Shown here: one piece after another, positions 37,513-46,046 of the stretch
How positions within the stretch are numbered: the stretch's first letter is position 1
Layout of the letters: each line of letters begins with the position of its first letter
Assembly: GCA_024682215.1 (NCBI GenBank)
Contig: JAIKZM010000213.1
Location: forward strand, 1-54,805
Length of the DNA stretch: 54,805 nt
Origin: Saccharofermentans sp.
GTDB lineage: Bacteria; Bacillota; Clostridia; Saccharofermentanales; Saccharofermentanaceae
Reading direction: 5' to 3'
Notes under the pieces: model-generated
The model's input: the letters and a program-made list of their open reading frames with translations, nothing else
Told to the model about the DNA's origin: nothing
The model's database searches: none
Made by a program: the position numbers and the translations under genes

Positions 37513-38323
37513 AGAGAACCTCCTTGAGGTAATTCATATAATTTATATAGTCTTCATCGGTATTTAAATGTTCAAGGATAACCGGCATGTCAGGATCGAT
37601 GGCACTCATCTTCTGGACATAATAACGCAGCGGATATTCCCCCCTGCCCGGCGCACATTCCTCAAGCTGGAAAGTATATTCTTCCTTAAGGTGAATGTCT
37701 TTTATGTGACAGCTCCTGATCCTGTTTCCGAGAAGTTCCGCGCAACGGTCAATAAAACACTCGGCCTTGTAATAGCGGTCAAAGGAATTGGTCATGTTTA
37801 TAATGTCCATGTGCACCGCAAAACGGTCACGGTCAACATCTTCAATTAGCCTTACATAATCTTCCGGACCTGTCGGTATCATCCAGGGCATCGGTTCCAA
37901 TGTGAAATACGTATTGGTTATCTCCGCCCTGTCGATAATCTCCTGAACCATTTTAACGATCTCTGATCTGGTTTCTTCAGTGAAGTTTTCCTTATAGTGT
38001 CCGTCCCATCTCGGGCCCATAGCGCCTGCTACATTTACTGCACAACGTGCACCGATGCGGTCTGCGAGCTGAAGCTGTTTTACACAGTAATCACGCTGTG
38101 CTTTTCTGTCTCTTGCATCTAAAGACATGGCGTTTCTCCAGATACCGACTTCTGCTATGAGAAGGTCATTCGCCCTGGCAGCTTCAACATATTCTTTTAT
38201 CTTCTCTTCCGCATCATCTGAAGACAGCGGGAACACGACAGCTCTGCATCCTAACAAGACCTGGTTCTTCGCCCATTCTTCTGCCGAATCATGTTTAAGG
38301 GGACTTGATGTACCGAGCCTCAT
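37499..38323 (-). CDS. Sugar phosphate isomerase/epimerase (xylose isomerase-like TIM barrel)
   Basis: 274 residues, AP-endonuclease-2 superfamily. Probable metal ligands are Glu in FTLEPMPW, Asp in AVHMDIINM, His in RSCHIKDI and Glu in PVILEHL, the usual four-residue set. These enzymes isomerise or epimerise keto sugars or inositol derivatives. GGAGG lies just before the ATG. Co-transcription with the FMN enzyme suggests carbohydrate-acid catabolism, but no transporter is adjacent to identify the sugar. Confidence 0.85.
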   Translation of the reverse strand: MRLGTSSPLKHDSAEEWAKNQVLLGCRAVVFPLSSDDAEEKIKEYVEAARANDLLIAEVGIWRNAMSLDARDRKAQRDYCVKQLQLADRIGARCAVNVAGAMGPRWDGHYKENFTEETRSEIVKMVQEIIDRAEITNTYFTLEPMPWMIPTGPEDYVRLIEDVDRDRFAVHMDIINMTNSFDRYYKAECFIDRCAELLGNRIRSCHIKDIHLKEEYTFQLEECAPGRGEYPLRYYVQKMSAIDPDMPVILEHLNTDEDYINYMNYLKEVLYGIQ

Positions 38324-38425
38324 ATCGCCTCCTGGATCATGTCTTTTCGATTATGTTATCACCTTCTCTTCTCAAAGACCCTGAATGGACGAAGGTTCAC
38401 AATGAAAGTGACAGATAAGACCGAA

Positions 38426-39061
38426 TTATGTTGTAAGACCGAAAGCTTTTTCCACCAGCTCAAGAGTCTGATCAATGCTTCTTCCGTCATCTCTTTTGAT
38501 AACCGTAAAACCGGAATTAAGATACCGGTCATAGCGCTCCCGGGAATTGATGAGCATGAGTCCCCGGCGGTAATTCTCCAATGCCTTTTCAGGATCGGGT
38601 TCTTCCATTATCAGCTTGTATAAATACTGCTTTTCCTTATCGGGACGCTCAAAAAATCTGTTAACCGAGATCATGGGATCCGCAAGCATAACAAGAACGT
38701 GATCATGCGGCGTGATCTTCTTGAGCGTTTCAAGTGAGATGTTCGAATCTACAAACACCGGCTTTCCTTGTGTGCACAGATCATTTAAGATACGCAACTC
38801 GAGTATCTCGCACTCTTTTGCAACACCGTCTATCCACGCCAGATATTCTTCAGGCGTGCGCCTTATAAAATCATGCCAGTCTTTAAGATCGCGGGTGTAT
38901 GTAAGACAGGGAAATTCTTTGCTGTCCAATTCAACTGAAAAACGGTCATGGTAATTCTCTTCACACAAAATGCCGTCATGCTTTCCGGCAAGAAGTTTTA
39001 CCATCGTTGATTTGCCGGCATATGCCGAGCCTTTTATGAAGTATGCATTATCGAAAAACAC
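38426..39061 (-). CDS. P-loop NTPase/kinase-like protein
   Basis: 211 residues. Walker A GSAYAGKST (11-19) opens a small-molecule-kinase-like fold: hhhhD segment KPVFVDSNIS, HVLVMLADPMISVNRFFERPDK as a lid-like region with Arg, and a C-terminal VIKRDDG motif. The layout resembles chloramphenicol phosphotransferase or nucleoside kinases, but I cannot name the substrate. Start is GTG (39061), ten bases after GGAG. Lies 30 bases after two zinc-ribbon paralogues and is probably in their operon. Confidence 0.7.
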   Translation of the reverse strand: MFFDNAYFIKGSAYAGKSTMVKLLAGKHDGILCEENYHDRFSVELDSKEFPCLTYTRDLKDWHDFIRRTPEEYLAWIDGVAKECEILELRILNDLCTQGKPVFVDSNISLETLKKITPHDHVLVMLADPMISVNRFFERPDKEKQYLYKLIMEEPDPEKALENYRRGLMLINSRERYDRYLNSGFTVIKRDDGRSIDQTLELVEKAFGLTT

Positions 39062-39091
39062 TCTTTGTTATCTCCGTATATTAAACGCCTG

Positions 39092-39691
39092 TCATTCTTC
39101 AGGATCAGGCGTTTTGTCGAGTCCGAATTCTATGTCCATTAAGTTCAGTACCTTGCGGGTAGTTTCAAATGCAGTTCCCAGCATTCCCTTGGAATAGGTA
39201 ACAGTGTCACGTTTTCCTGATGGTTCATCGTTCTCTTTGATAAGAGACCTGAGTTCAAAACTCTTTCCCTGTATCTGAGCAAGGATATTCACAAGCTTAT
39301 TAAACGAAATAAAGTACTCACTGTATTTCTCATCCGCATGGGCCGCACCTTCAGCGATCCTCTCGTAGAGATTGTTAAACCTGATATCAGACATCTTCAA
39401 CGAGGTGCTGATATCGGCAGGTCTTTTCCATTTTCCCGCACAGAGCACGCGTCCGCGGAGCGCATATACATTGCCCGGATCACGCATCAGCATGCAGCTG
39501 TACCACACGTCTGCTTCGTTGTACTCTCCTATGACCAGTGCTTTGTGCGCCTTAGTGTGAGCATCCTTGTTAAACAGAACGGTACTGCCGAAAGCAACGC
39601 CGCAATACATGCATCTGTATATCTTCCCTTCCTGATCAGGAAGAAGTTCACCGCCGCATTTTGTACAGATAACTTTGATATTGTTTTCCAT
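39092..39691 (-). CDS. Zinc-ribbon/TPR-like protein, paralogue 2
   Basis: 199 residues. An N-terminal zinc ribbon Cys9-x2-Cys12 ... Cys27-x2-Cys30, then a single TPR-like helix pair with YALRGRVLCAGKW. The same ribbon spacing and the same ALRG-VLC-G signature occur in the upstream gene. Contains no membrane segment. Its ATG shares one base with the preceding stop (TGATG), so translation is coupled. Function unknown. Confidence 0.75.
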   Translation of the reverse strand: MENNIKVICTKCGGELLPDQEGKIYRCMYCGVAFGSTVLFNKDAHTKAHKALVIGEYNEADVWYSCMLMRDPGNVYALRGRVLCAGKWKRPADISTSLKMSDIRFNNLYERIAEGAAHADEKYSEYFISFNKLVNILAQIQGKSFELRSLIKENDEPSGKRDTVTYSKGMLGTAFETTRKVLNLMDIEFGLDKTPDPEE

Positions 39692-40626
39692 CAGAAACTC
39701 CTGCCGTCAGAACGTTTTGGTGTGTATTTCACTTCAGCCGCCTTGCTGGTCTTCGGTTCCATTTTCACAAGCGCCCTATATGCCTGGGAATACTTATTAC
39801 CTGTCTCAGCAAGTTCAGTTGCGACTGCTCCGCTCTTGCCGTTATTTACTTTCATCCGCTCGCTGATCTCAGCCTGTCTTTTCTCATCCGATCTTTTATT
39901 GAAGATCAGGACGGCAATAACAATGGCGGCGACGCCTGCAATTACTGCGAAAGCCCACAAGCTCAGGAAATAGATAAGCACAATAATGATGGTAAAACCA
40001 CCGATGACCAGACCATACACACCTCTGGAATCATCGTCCCCGTAACTGTGTTTGGAGGTCACCGCGGCTATTACCCTGCCGGCAGACTTAGCCTTTTCCC
40101 AGGCTTCCTCATTAGCTTCTTCACGCTCAAGTTCGACCTCGACTATCTCACCGAATCTTCTGTTCGATTCACCGGAAAGCCTGGCCTTTTCTTCAGATGC
40201 AGCCTTATGTTTCTGAGCAAGATCGACCAGTTCATAAAGCTTCTCAAAATACGGCTGATCAGCCTCTTTCGCCTGCTCTTTGACCTTATTAAGACAGTCC
40301 TTCATCTGATCAAAAGAACAGTCCGTCAGCTTTTCGGGTTTCTTAAATGATTCAGTCGAAATAACGGGACCGCTGCAAAGCACAAGACCGCGGAGCGCAT
40401 AAAAATCCTGCGGATCGCTTTCAAGGATCGCGCTGTACTTCTCTTTTGCTGAAATGAACTCCAGCTGACGCATGTTGGTTTCCGCGTCTGCCAGAAGTTC
40501 ATCGTGATGCATCTGAACAAAGTCATATGCATTGCCGCAAAACGGGCACTCATAGACTTCCTGACTCTTATCGACGGTCAACGCACCGCCGCATGACGAA
40601 CACGTATAACTGACTAAATCTCTCAT
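39691..40626 (-). CDS. Zinc-ribbon/TPR-like membrane protein, paralogue 1
   Basis: 311 residues. Zinc ribbon Cys9, 12, 27, 30; TPR-like segment with YALRGLVLCSG; a helical coiled-coil region (about 110-185); two membrane helices (about 203-247); and a basic C-terminal tail. The layout recalls zinc-ribbon sensor or scaffold proteins. No ribosome binding site is visible before the ATG, so translation may be weak. First gene of a presumed three-gene unit with the shorter paralogue and the P-loop protein. Confidence 0.75.
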   Translation of the reverse strand: MRDLVSYTCSSCGGALTVDKSQEVYECPFCGNAYDFVQMHHDELLADAETNMRQLEFISAKEKYSAILESDPQDFYALRGLVLCSGPVISTESFKKPEKLTDCSFDQMKDCLNKVKEQAKEADQPYFEKLYELVDLAQKHKAASEEKARLSGESNRRFGEIVEVELEREEANEEAWEKAKSAGRVIAAVTSKHSYGDDDSRGVYGLVIGGFTIIIVLIYFLSLWAFAVIAGVAAIVIAVLIFNKRSDEKRQAEISERMKVNNGKSGAVATELAETGNKYSQAYRALVKMEPKTSKAAEVKYTPKRSDGRSF

Positions 40627-40746
40627 TTTGTAATTGGAAAGCTATCCAGGTTCAAACGCAAATTCCACCCCTACCAATATAAATATATATCAAAGAAGTT
40701 TGCGTTGCTATATGAATCGTATCAGGAAGTATACAGATATTGCTTT

Positions 40747-41682
40747 TTACTTTTTTGGAGTTCCTTTAGAAACTGGCTTTTTAGCCGTCCCAGCCGGAGT
40801 TTTAGGTGCTGCCTTGGGAGGCGCCTTCGGAGTAATGACTTTTCTCTTCTTGATGTGATTTCCGACGATCTCAGAAACGTCCGAGATCGTCATGAACGCA
40901 GACACATCCGCATCGTTGATTATCTTCTTTATCGCAGGCACTTCGACTCTCGTGATGACGCAGTAAAGCACGGTCTTTATGCCGTTGCTGACCATGCCCT
41001 TTCCTTCCATCTGCGTGCAGGTTCTGCCGAGCTGTGAATAGATGGCATCAGCGATGTCCTTGCCGTGATCAGTGATGATCATGACGGACTTACCCTGCTC
41101 CATGCCGTTTTCAACGATGTCTATGACCTTGGAAGTTATGAAATATGTAAGCAGCGAATAAAGCGCCCTGTCTGGTCCGAAAAGAATGCCTGCCACACCG
41201 TATATGATTATGTTGAAGAACAGAACGATCTGGCCTACCGAGAATTCAACGTGTTTTGAAAGGAACATCGCAACGATCTCGGTACCGTCAAGACAGCCGC
41301 CGTAACGCAGGATCAAGCCGACACCGATACCTAACAGTACGCCTCCGAACGCCACAACAAGTATCTCCTTGTCGGTTACTTCCTTCATATCCTTGAAGAC
41401 ACTTAAGAATACAGAAAATATAACCATCGCATATACCGCTTTGACAAGGAATCTCATGCCCAGGCGTTTAAATCCCATGATCACAAACGGAACATTGAGG
41501 ACAATGGTAAGGATTCCCAGCGGAAGCACTGTAAGCTGGCTGATTATCATCGAAACACCTACAATACCGCCGTCCAGTATCTTAAAAGGAACAAGAAACT
41601 CCTCGAGAGCGAAAGCAGCGATAACTGCTCCGACAGTTATAAAAAATAATGGAACTATCCAATGTTTGAAGATCTTGTTCAT
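40747..41682 (-). CDS. YitT-family membrane protein (DUF161-DUF2179)
   Basis: 311 residues. Five or six membrane helices with LDGGIVGVSMIISQL and FGGVLLGIGVGLILRYGGCLDGTEI (DUF161), then the soluble DUF2179 domain (SVMIITDHGKDIADAI, KTVLYCVITRVEVPAIKKII). The tail of about 30 residues is Lys/Pro/Ala-rich and unusual. The family is common in Firmicutes; a role in transport or signalling is suspected but not established. Confidence 0.9.
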   Translation of the reverse strand: MNKIFKHWIVPLFFITVGAVIAAFALEEFLVPFKILDGGIVGVSMIISQLTVLPLGILTIVLNVPFVIMGFKRLGMRFLVKAVYAMVIFSVFLSVFKDMKEVTDKEILVVAFGGVLLGIGVGLILRYGGCLDGTEIVAMFLSKHVEFSVGQIVLFFNIIIYGVAGILFGPDRALYSLLTYFITSKVIDIVENGMEQGKSVMIITDHGKDIADAIYSQLGRTCTQMEGKGMVSNGIKTVLYCVITRVEVPAIKKIINDADVSAFMTISDVSEIVGNHIKKRKVITPKAPPKAAPKTPAGTAKKPVSKGTPKK

Positions 41683-41723
41683 GTTCCGTAGCCAGTCCAG
41701 TTTGTTTTAACTAATTATAATAC

Positions 41724-41750
41724 AAAAGCCCGGCGCATTGACCGCCGGGC
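41724..41750 (-). terminator. Terminator after pgi
   Basis: Minus strand stem GCCCGGCG / CGCCGGGC with a seven-base loop, then TTTTGTATT. High GC and compact. Isolates pgi from yitT. Confidence 0.88.
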
Positions 41751-41779
41751 AAGTTGTTTAACCGCAATGTAACAAGTGA

Positions 41780-43129
41780 TTACTTGGCAAGTCTCTTTTC
41801 GAGAGCTGCCTTCTGCTCCTCGTATCCGGGCTTGCCGAGAAGAGCGAACATGTTCTTCTTGTAAGCTTCAACACCGGGCTGGTTGAAAGGATTTACGGCA
41901 AGGATGTAACCGGAGATTCCGCATGCCTTCTCGAAGAAGTAGATAAGTTCGCCGAGAGCGTATGCTGACTGTTCAGACATGTGGATAAGAAGGTTCGGAA
42001 CCTTACCGTCAACGTGAGCGAGGATCGTTCCCTGCATTGCCTTAGCGTTAACTTCATTCATGTCCATGCCGGAGAGGAAGTTGAGGCCGTCAAGGTTATC
42101 GGGATCGTTCGGGATCTCGAAAGATCTTCTGGGCTGGTCGATCTGGACAACAGTCTCATACATGATCCTTGCGCCGTCCTGGATGAACTGGCCCATTGAG
42201 TGAAGGTCTGTCGTATTGTCAACGCCTGCCGGGAAGATTCCCCTGCCGTCCTTACCCTCGGACTCGCCGTAGAGCTGCTTCCACCACTCTGTCATGTAGT
42301 GGAAAGAAGGCTCATAGTTGACCATGATCTCTGTTGAATAACCTGAACGGAGCAGGCAGTTACGTACTGCAGCGTACTGATAGCAGGGATTCTCTGAAAG
42401 AGGAAGCTTCTTGTAAGCCTTGGAAGCATCCCTTGCGCCCTTCATGAGCTCTCTGATGTCGATGCCTGCAACAGCGATAGGAAGAAGTCCTACAGCAGTA
42501 AGAACGGAGAAACGTCCGCCTACGTCATCAGGTACTACGAATGACTCGTAGCCTTCCTCTGTAGCGAGGCCCTTAAGAGCTCCCCTTGCCTTGTCTGTTG
42601 TTGCATAGATACGGGATCTTGCTTCTTCCTTGCCGTACTTCTTCTCCATGTAAGCGCGGAGGATACGGAAAGCGATCGCAGGCTCTGTGGTTGTTCCTGA
42701 CTTGGAGATGATGTTGAGGGAGATATCTTTACCCTCGATAACATCCATGAGGTCAGCAAGATATGTGGCACTGATAGAATTACCGCAGAAAAGGATCAAC
42801 GGACTCTTTCTTACCTTCTTGGATACAGCATTCTGGAAGCTGTGGTTCAGCATCTCGATAACAGCTCTTGCTCCGAGATAGGAACCGCCGATACCGATAA
42901 CGATGAGAACATCGGAATCCCTTCTGATCTTCTGAGCAGACTTGCGGATCCTTGCGAACTCTTCCTTGTCATATGCTGAAGGCAGATCAAGCCAGCCGAG
43001 AAAATCGTTTCCCGGGCCGTTCTTCTTATGAAGCATGTCAGCAGCAGCCTTAACCTGAGGCTCCATTCTGTCGATTGCTTCCTGTCCGCCGATAAAACCG
43101 AGTGCGTTTGAATAGTCAAATGTAATCAT
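41780..43129 (-). CDS. pgi: Glucose-6-phosphate isomerase
   Basis: 449 residues, the short bacterial form. Signatures [31 protein letters not shown] and the C-terminal [25 protein letters not shown] are present, with the catalytic Glu in [11 protein letters not shown]. Interconverts glucose-6-P and fructose-6-P, feeding the PfkA encoded at 10527. AAGGAG precedes the ATG; monocistronic with a strong terminator. Confidence 0.98.
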   Translation of the reverse strand: MITFDYSNALGFIGGQEAIDRMEPQVKAAADMLHKKNGPGNDFLGWLDLPSAYDKEEFARIRKSAQKIRRDSDVLIVIGIGGSYLGARAVIEMLNHSFQNAVSKKVRKSPLILFCGNSISATYLADLMDVIEGKDISLNIISKSGTTTEPAIAFRILRAYMEKKYGKEEARSRIYATTDKARGALKGLATEEGYESFVVPDDVGGRFSVLTAVGLLPIAVAGIDIRELMKGARDASKAYKKLPLSENPCYQYAAVRNCLLRSGYSTEIMVNYEPSFHYMTEWWKQLYGESEGKDGRGIFPAGVDNTTDLHSMGQFIQDGARIMYETVVQIDQPRRSFEIPNDPDNLDGLNFLSGMDMNEVNAKAMQGTILAHVDGKVPNLLIHMSEQSAYALGELIYFFEKACGISGYILAVNPFNQPGVEAYKKNMFALLGKPGYEEQKAALEKRLAK

Positions 43130-43168
43130 CTCAATAACTCCTTGCAGATTATTTCAAAAGCATTACAA

Positions 43169-43197
43169 AGTATATCACCGCAAAGAGCGTTCTTAAA
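43169..43197 (-). promoter_or_regulatory. Predicted pgi promoter
   Basis: Minus strand TTTAAG (43192-43197), 17 bases, TATACT (43169-43174). The -10 is good and the -35 weak. Confidence 0.4.
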
Positions 43198-43263
43198 CAG
43201 GTTTTTGACTTGAAAATCATCAAATTTAATGTATTTTTGCCCGTAACAGCAATAAATGAAGTA

Positions 43264-45405
43264 TCAGTAATACCCGTTTATATCCGCGACGCCCTTAAAG
43301 AGCGTGAAAGACTCGAATATATTCTGGGGAGATCTGTCAGTAAGCGGTGACAGGATTACACCATAAGTGCTGCTCGCGGTCCATTCATATGCGATGCCGT
43401 CTTCACCGATCCCGGCATACATCGTCATATGCTGTCCCTTTGTCTTGTTCCAATCGTGATTGAACCAGACAAAGACATCACCGGGCTTAGCGCCTGTTTC
43501 CTTGAGATAATCGATCCATTCCTCATTCGACCAGCCGTGAACTCCGTCACTCCTGTCGGAAAGAGAGACCTGGGAATACTTGATCTTCCTGTTCTTGATA
43601 ATGGTATTGAGGAAATGACTGTTAACGGAAGCCGTACCGTTACGGCACCATCCGAACTTGTCCTTATAGCTCTTTATGCCGCAGTAATTGATACCGATGC
43701 CGTAGAGCTGCTTTCCGTTACTCAAAGTGCCTTTCTTGTACTTTTTCGTAAACTTAGCCGTACCAAGAGCAACCCTGAAAGCAAGTGACACGGAGCCCGC
43801 GCAGTCCGTATATCCCTGAACCATCTTTCCCATGTGGAAATAGCCCACGCCGTCCATATACTCGAAATTCTTTATCAGCTGCTTCCTGAACACATCAGGA
43901 TCAGTGTAGCCGCAGCTCAGTATATTCTTATATGTCATTATCGCACCGGCGTTTGAAGCTGCATAATAAGCATGCTCTTTCGTGCTGGTTATCCCCTCCT
44001 GGTTTCCGGGTTCTCCCGCTCCCTTTTCACGAAGCACGATCTGTATCTTGTCAATTCCGCAGAAACAGCCCGTAGAGCCTGAAGCCTGACCGTTTTCAGC
44101 CCAGCCGTGCCACCCGAAGGACTGCGTATATGTACGGTAATAGATATCATAATGTTCGGCCATCTCACCGGTAAGCTTCATCTGAATGCACTCAATCCGC
44201 TTTCCCTTTTTGCTGTTGCCGCTCATGGCTCCGGCAGATGTCCATCCTGTCCACTTTCCATCCTGGATATATGTCCTGTAAGTGATCCCTCCGGGATACT
44301 TTGAAGGGCCGAGCGAGATAGTGATAGCTTCGATACGCTTGGAAAAAGTACCGGATGCTTCTCCGTCCTTATTCCAGGTGGTCTGCCATCCGCTTGAGGT
44401 GATGCGGGGCCTGTAAATGACCGAAGACGTTAGATTCTCTCCTATCGGAACGAGTCTGACGCGAAGCTCCTCGATACGTTTCGTGTTATACATGGTTCCT
44501 GCGACAGTGCCGTCATGCACCCATCCCTGAGCATCTGAAAGTGAACTGACAGAAGCTTTGTATTCAACGAAATAATGCTTTGCGAGCTCGCCTGTGAGTT
44601 TTATCTGAACAGCTTCGATCCTGAGGTTTTTCTTTTTCGTGCCAACCACTTTGCCTGCATCTGCCCATTTGGACCAGCCCTTTTTCCTGATGTAGGCCCT
44701 GTATGTCAGGCTGCCCTCGTAACCGGTCTGATTCCTGATGCTGATCGAAAAAGCCTCAAGTCTCGTACCCTTCCGGCCAATGACGAGTTCACCGTCTTTA
44801 AACTGTGCGGTCGTTGATTTGTATTTCGGAAGATATCCTTTTCCGGACAGCGTGTATTTGATCTCTGCTGCAGGTTCTCCGGCGTTGCCGGCAGGATCCT
44901 GATTTAACTCGGGATCAGTCGCGGTCTCTTTTTCAGCAGGAGTTTCCGAAGGCTCCTCAGAAGAGGGTTCAGAAGGTTCTTCCGTTGTTTCAGGCACAGT
45001 CTCAGAAGGCCTTTCCTCCGGTGCTTCAGTCTCTGTTTCAGAAGGCGTTTCCTGTGTCGTTTCCGGAACAGTTTCGGATGGCTCTTCAGAAGAGGTTTCA
45101 GCTGTCGTTCCGGGTTCTTCAACCGTTTCTTCAGGTGCTTTTTCTTCCGGAGCCGTCTCCTCAGCAGCCTTTTCAGGCTTGGTTTCAGCTTCCTTCTCTT
45201 CTTTCTTTACAGAAGGTTTCGTTTCTTCCTTGCTGGACTCGTTTGTGTCTTCTTCAGTTGCAGTTTCAGTTACTTCATCTGCAAGAACGTATTCCAACGG
45301 CATCACTCCTGCAGACATGGAAAAGCAGGTCACCGCAGCCATTGCCGCAGCAGAAAGCCTTTTCCCGAACGATAAAAGATGTTGATTGTCCCACAGTTTT
45401 AGCAT
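43264..45405 (-). CDS. Secreted hydrophobic-W repeat protein with NlpC/P60-like domain
   Basis: 713 residues. Signal peptide 1-42 (cleavage likely at VLA|DE), then a Glu/Thr/Pro/Ser-rich linker (43-182) built from PSETVPETT-like units. Five clostridial hydrophobic-W (ChW) repeats follow at about 228-460, each with GW near the start and a ...GT...RIEAIQI... core, and a C-terminal papain-like domain has Cys535 in YTDCAGSVSLAF and His659 in GQHMTMYAG with PGDVFVW before it, as in NlpC/P60. Probably a cell-wall hydrolase or an adhesive surface enzyme. No ribosome binding site is seen; the ATG coincides with the predicted transcription start, implying a leaderless mRNA. Confidence 0.85.
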   Translation of the reverse strand: MLKLWDNQHLLSFGKRLSAAAMAAVTCFSMSAGVMPLEYVLADEVTETATEEDTNESSKEETKPSVKKEEKEAETKPEKAAEETAPEEKAPEETVEEPGTTAETSSEEPSETVPETTQETPSETETEAPEERPSETVPETTEEPSEPSSEEPSETPAEKETATDPELNQDPAGNAGEPAAEIKYTLSGKGYLPKYKSTTAQFKDGELVIGRKGTRLEAFSISIRNQTGYEGSLTYRAYIRKKGWSKWADAGKVVGTKKKNLRIEAVQIKLTGELAKHYFVEYKASVSSLSDAQGWVHDGTVAGTMYNTKRIEELRVRLVPIGENLTSSVIYRPRITSSGWQTTWNKDGEASGTFSKRIEAITISLGPSKYPGGITYRTYIQDGKWTGWTSAGAMSGNSKKGKRIECIQMKLTGEMAEHYDIYYRTYTQSFGWHGWAENGQASGSTGCFCGIDKIQIVLREKGAGEPGNQEGITSTKEHAYYAASNAGAIMTYKNILSCGYTDPDVFRKQLIKNFEYMDGVGYFHMGKMVQGYTDCAGSVSLAFRVALGTAKFTKKYKKGTLSNGKQLYGIGINYCGIKSYKDKFGWCRNGTASVNSHFLNTIIKNRKIKYSQVSLSDRSDGVHGWSNEEWIDYLKETGAKPGDVFVWFNHDWNKTKGQHMTMYAGIGEDGIAYEWTASSTYGVILSPLTDRSPQNIFESFTLFKGVADINGYY

Positions 45406-45411
45406 TTTTTA

Positions 45412-45441
45412 ATTATATTAAAGTCACTAAGTCCATATCAA
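45412..45441 (-). promoter_or_regulatory. Predicted promoter of the ChW gene giving a leaderless mRNA
   Basis: Minus strand TTGATA (45436-45441), 18 bases, TATAAT (45412-45417). A start seven bases past the -10 falls exactly on the A of the ATG at 45405. Confidence 0.55.
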
Positions 45442-45448
45442 TAAAAAA

Positions 45449-45479
45449 TTGAGTCAATTTTCAGACTTTCGATTATAAT
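45449..45479 (+). promoter_or_regulatory. Predicted DUF4364 promoter
   Basis: Plus strand TTGAGT (45449-45454) and perfect TATAAT (45474-45479) with a 19-base spacer, somewhat long. The two divergent promoters lie back to back, with -35 boxes eight bases apart. Confidence 0.4.
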
Positions 45480-45499
45480 TGAACACAAAGGAGACTCAA

Positions 45500-46042
45500 A
45501 TGGCTGATTTTTCAATTGCTGAAGCAAAGATAAGGATACTCTATCTCGTAAGCCGTGTTCCCGGCATCAGTTATCACCTGCTCATGAACAGGTGTATCGA
45601 CCAGCTCTACACGGATTTCTTCACTTTCAGCAGAGCCTATGAAGAATTGATCGCCGGCAATCTCATGGACCGTGAATACGATGAAGAAGACTCTTCTTCT
45701 GCAATAGGCGGCACAGAGACCCTGACGATCTCTGCAGGCGGAAAAGCACTGCTGGACGACGCAATGCCCGCGATCAATTCAACTGTCATCGCCAATCTCG
45801 ATGTATCCGTAAAGGAACTTACGGAGGAAATGCGTCTTGCCTCACTGGTTACGAGTTCCAAGACGCCTGCGCCAGGAGGACTTTGGAAAGTTACTCTCTT
45901 TTCGGATAATTCCGGCATGCCTTTCCACGCTGAGATAACGGTAAAAAGCGAATCTGAAGCGTCAGATCTCTGCAGAGCGTGGAAGTCTTCTTACGGAAAG
46001 GTTCCCGGCCTGTTCCCGGGACTTATAAAGGATAACTCCTGA
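45500..46042 (+). CDS. DUF4364 family protein
   Basis: 180 residues from the ATG at 45500, following AAAGGAG. ADFSIAEAKIRILYLVSRVPGISYHLLMNRC and FTFSRAYEELIAGNLMDRE are the DUF4364 signature, a winged-helix-like N-terminus, followed by an alpha/beta C-terminal region. Members are thought to be regulators but remain uncharacterised. Divergent from the surface hydrolase gene, which it might regulate (inference). Ends five bases from the convergent 1031-residue gene. Confidence 0.85.
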   Translation: MADFSIAEAKIRILYLVSRVPGISYHLLMNRCIDQLYTDFFTFSRAYEELIAGNLMDREYDEEDSSSAIGGTETLTISAGGKALLDDAMPAINSTVIANLDVSVKELTEEMRLASLVTSSKTPAPGGLWKVTLFSDNSGMPFHAEITVKSESEASDLCRAWKSSYGKVPGLFPGLIKDNS

Positions 46043-46046
46043 TCCC

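Noticed and set aside
43200..43230. A third FabT-like box near pgi (TTGAAAATCATCAAA)
   Set aside because: Half-sites are separated by six bases and the left half is incomplete, unlike the two exact copies.
44985..45452. Plus-strand ORF opposite the surface-protein linker
   Set aside because: A shadow of the PSETVPETT repeats (poly Phe/Gln/Pro translation) with no start signal.
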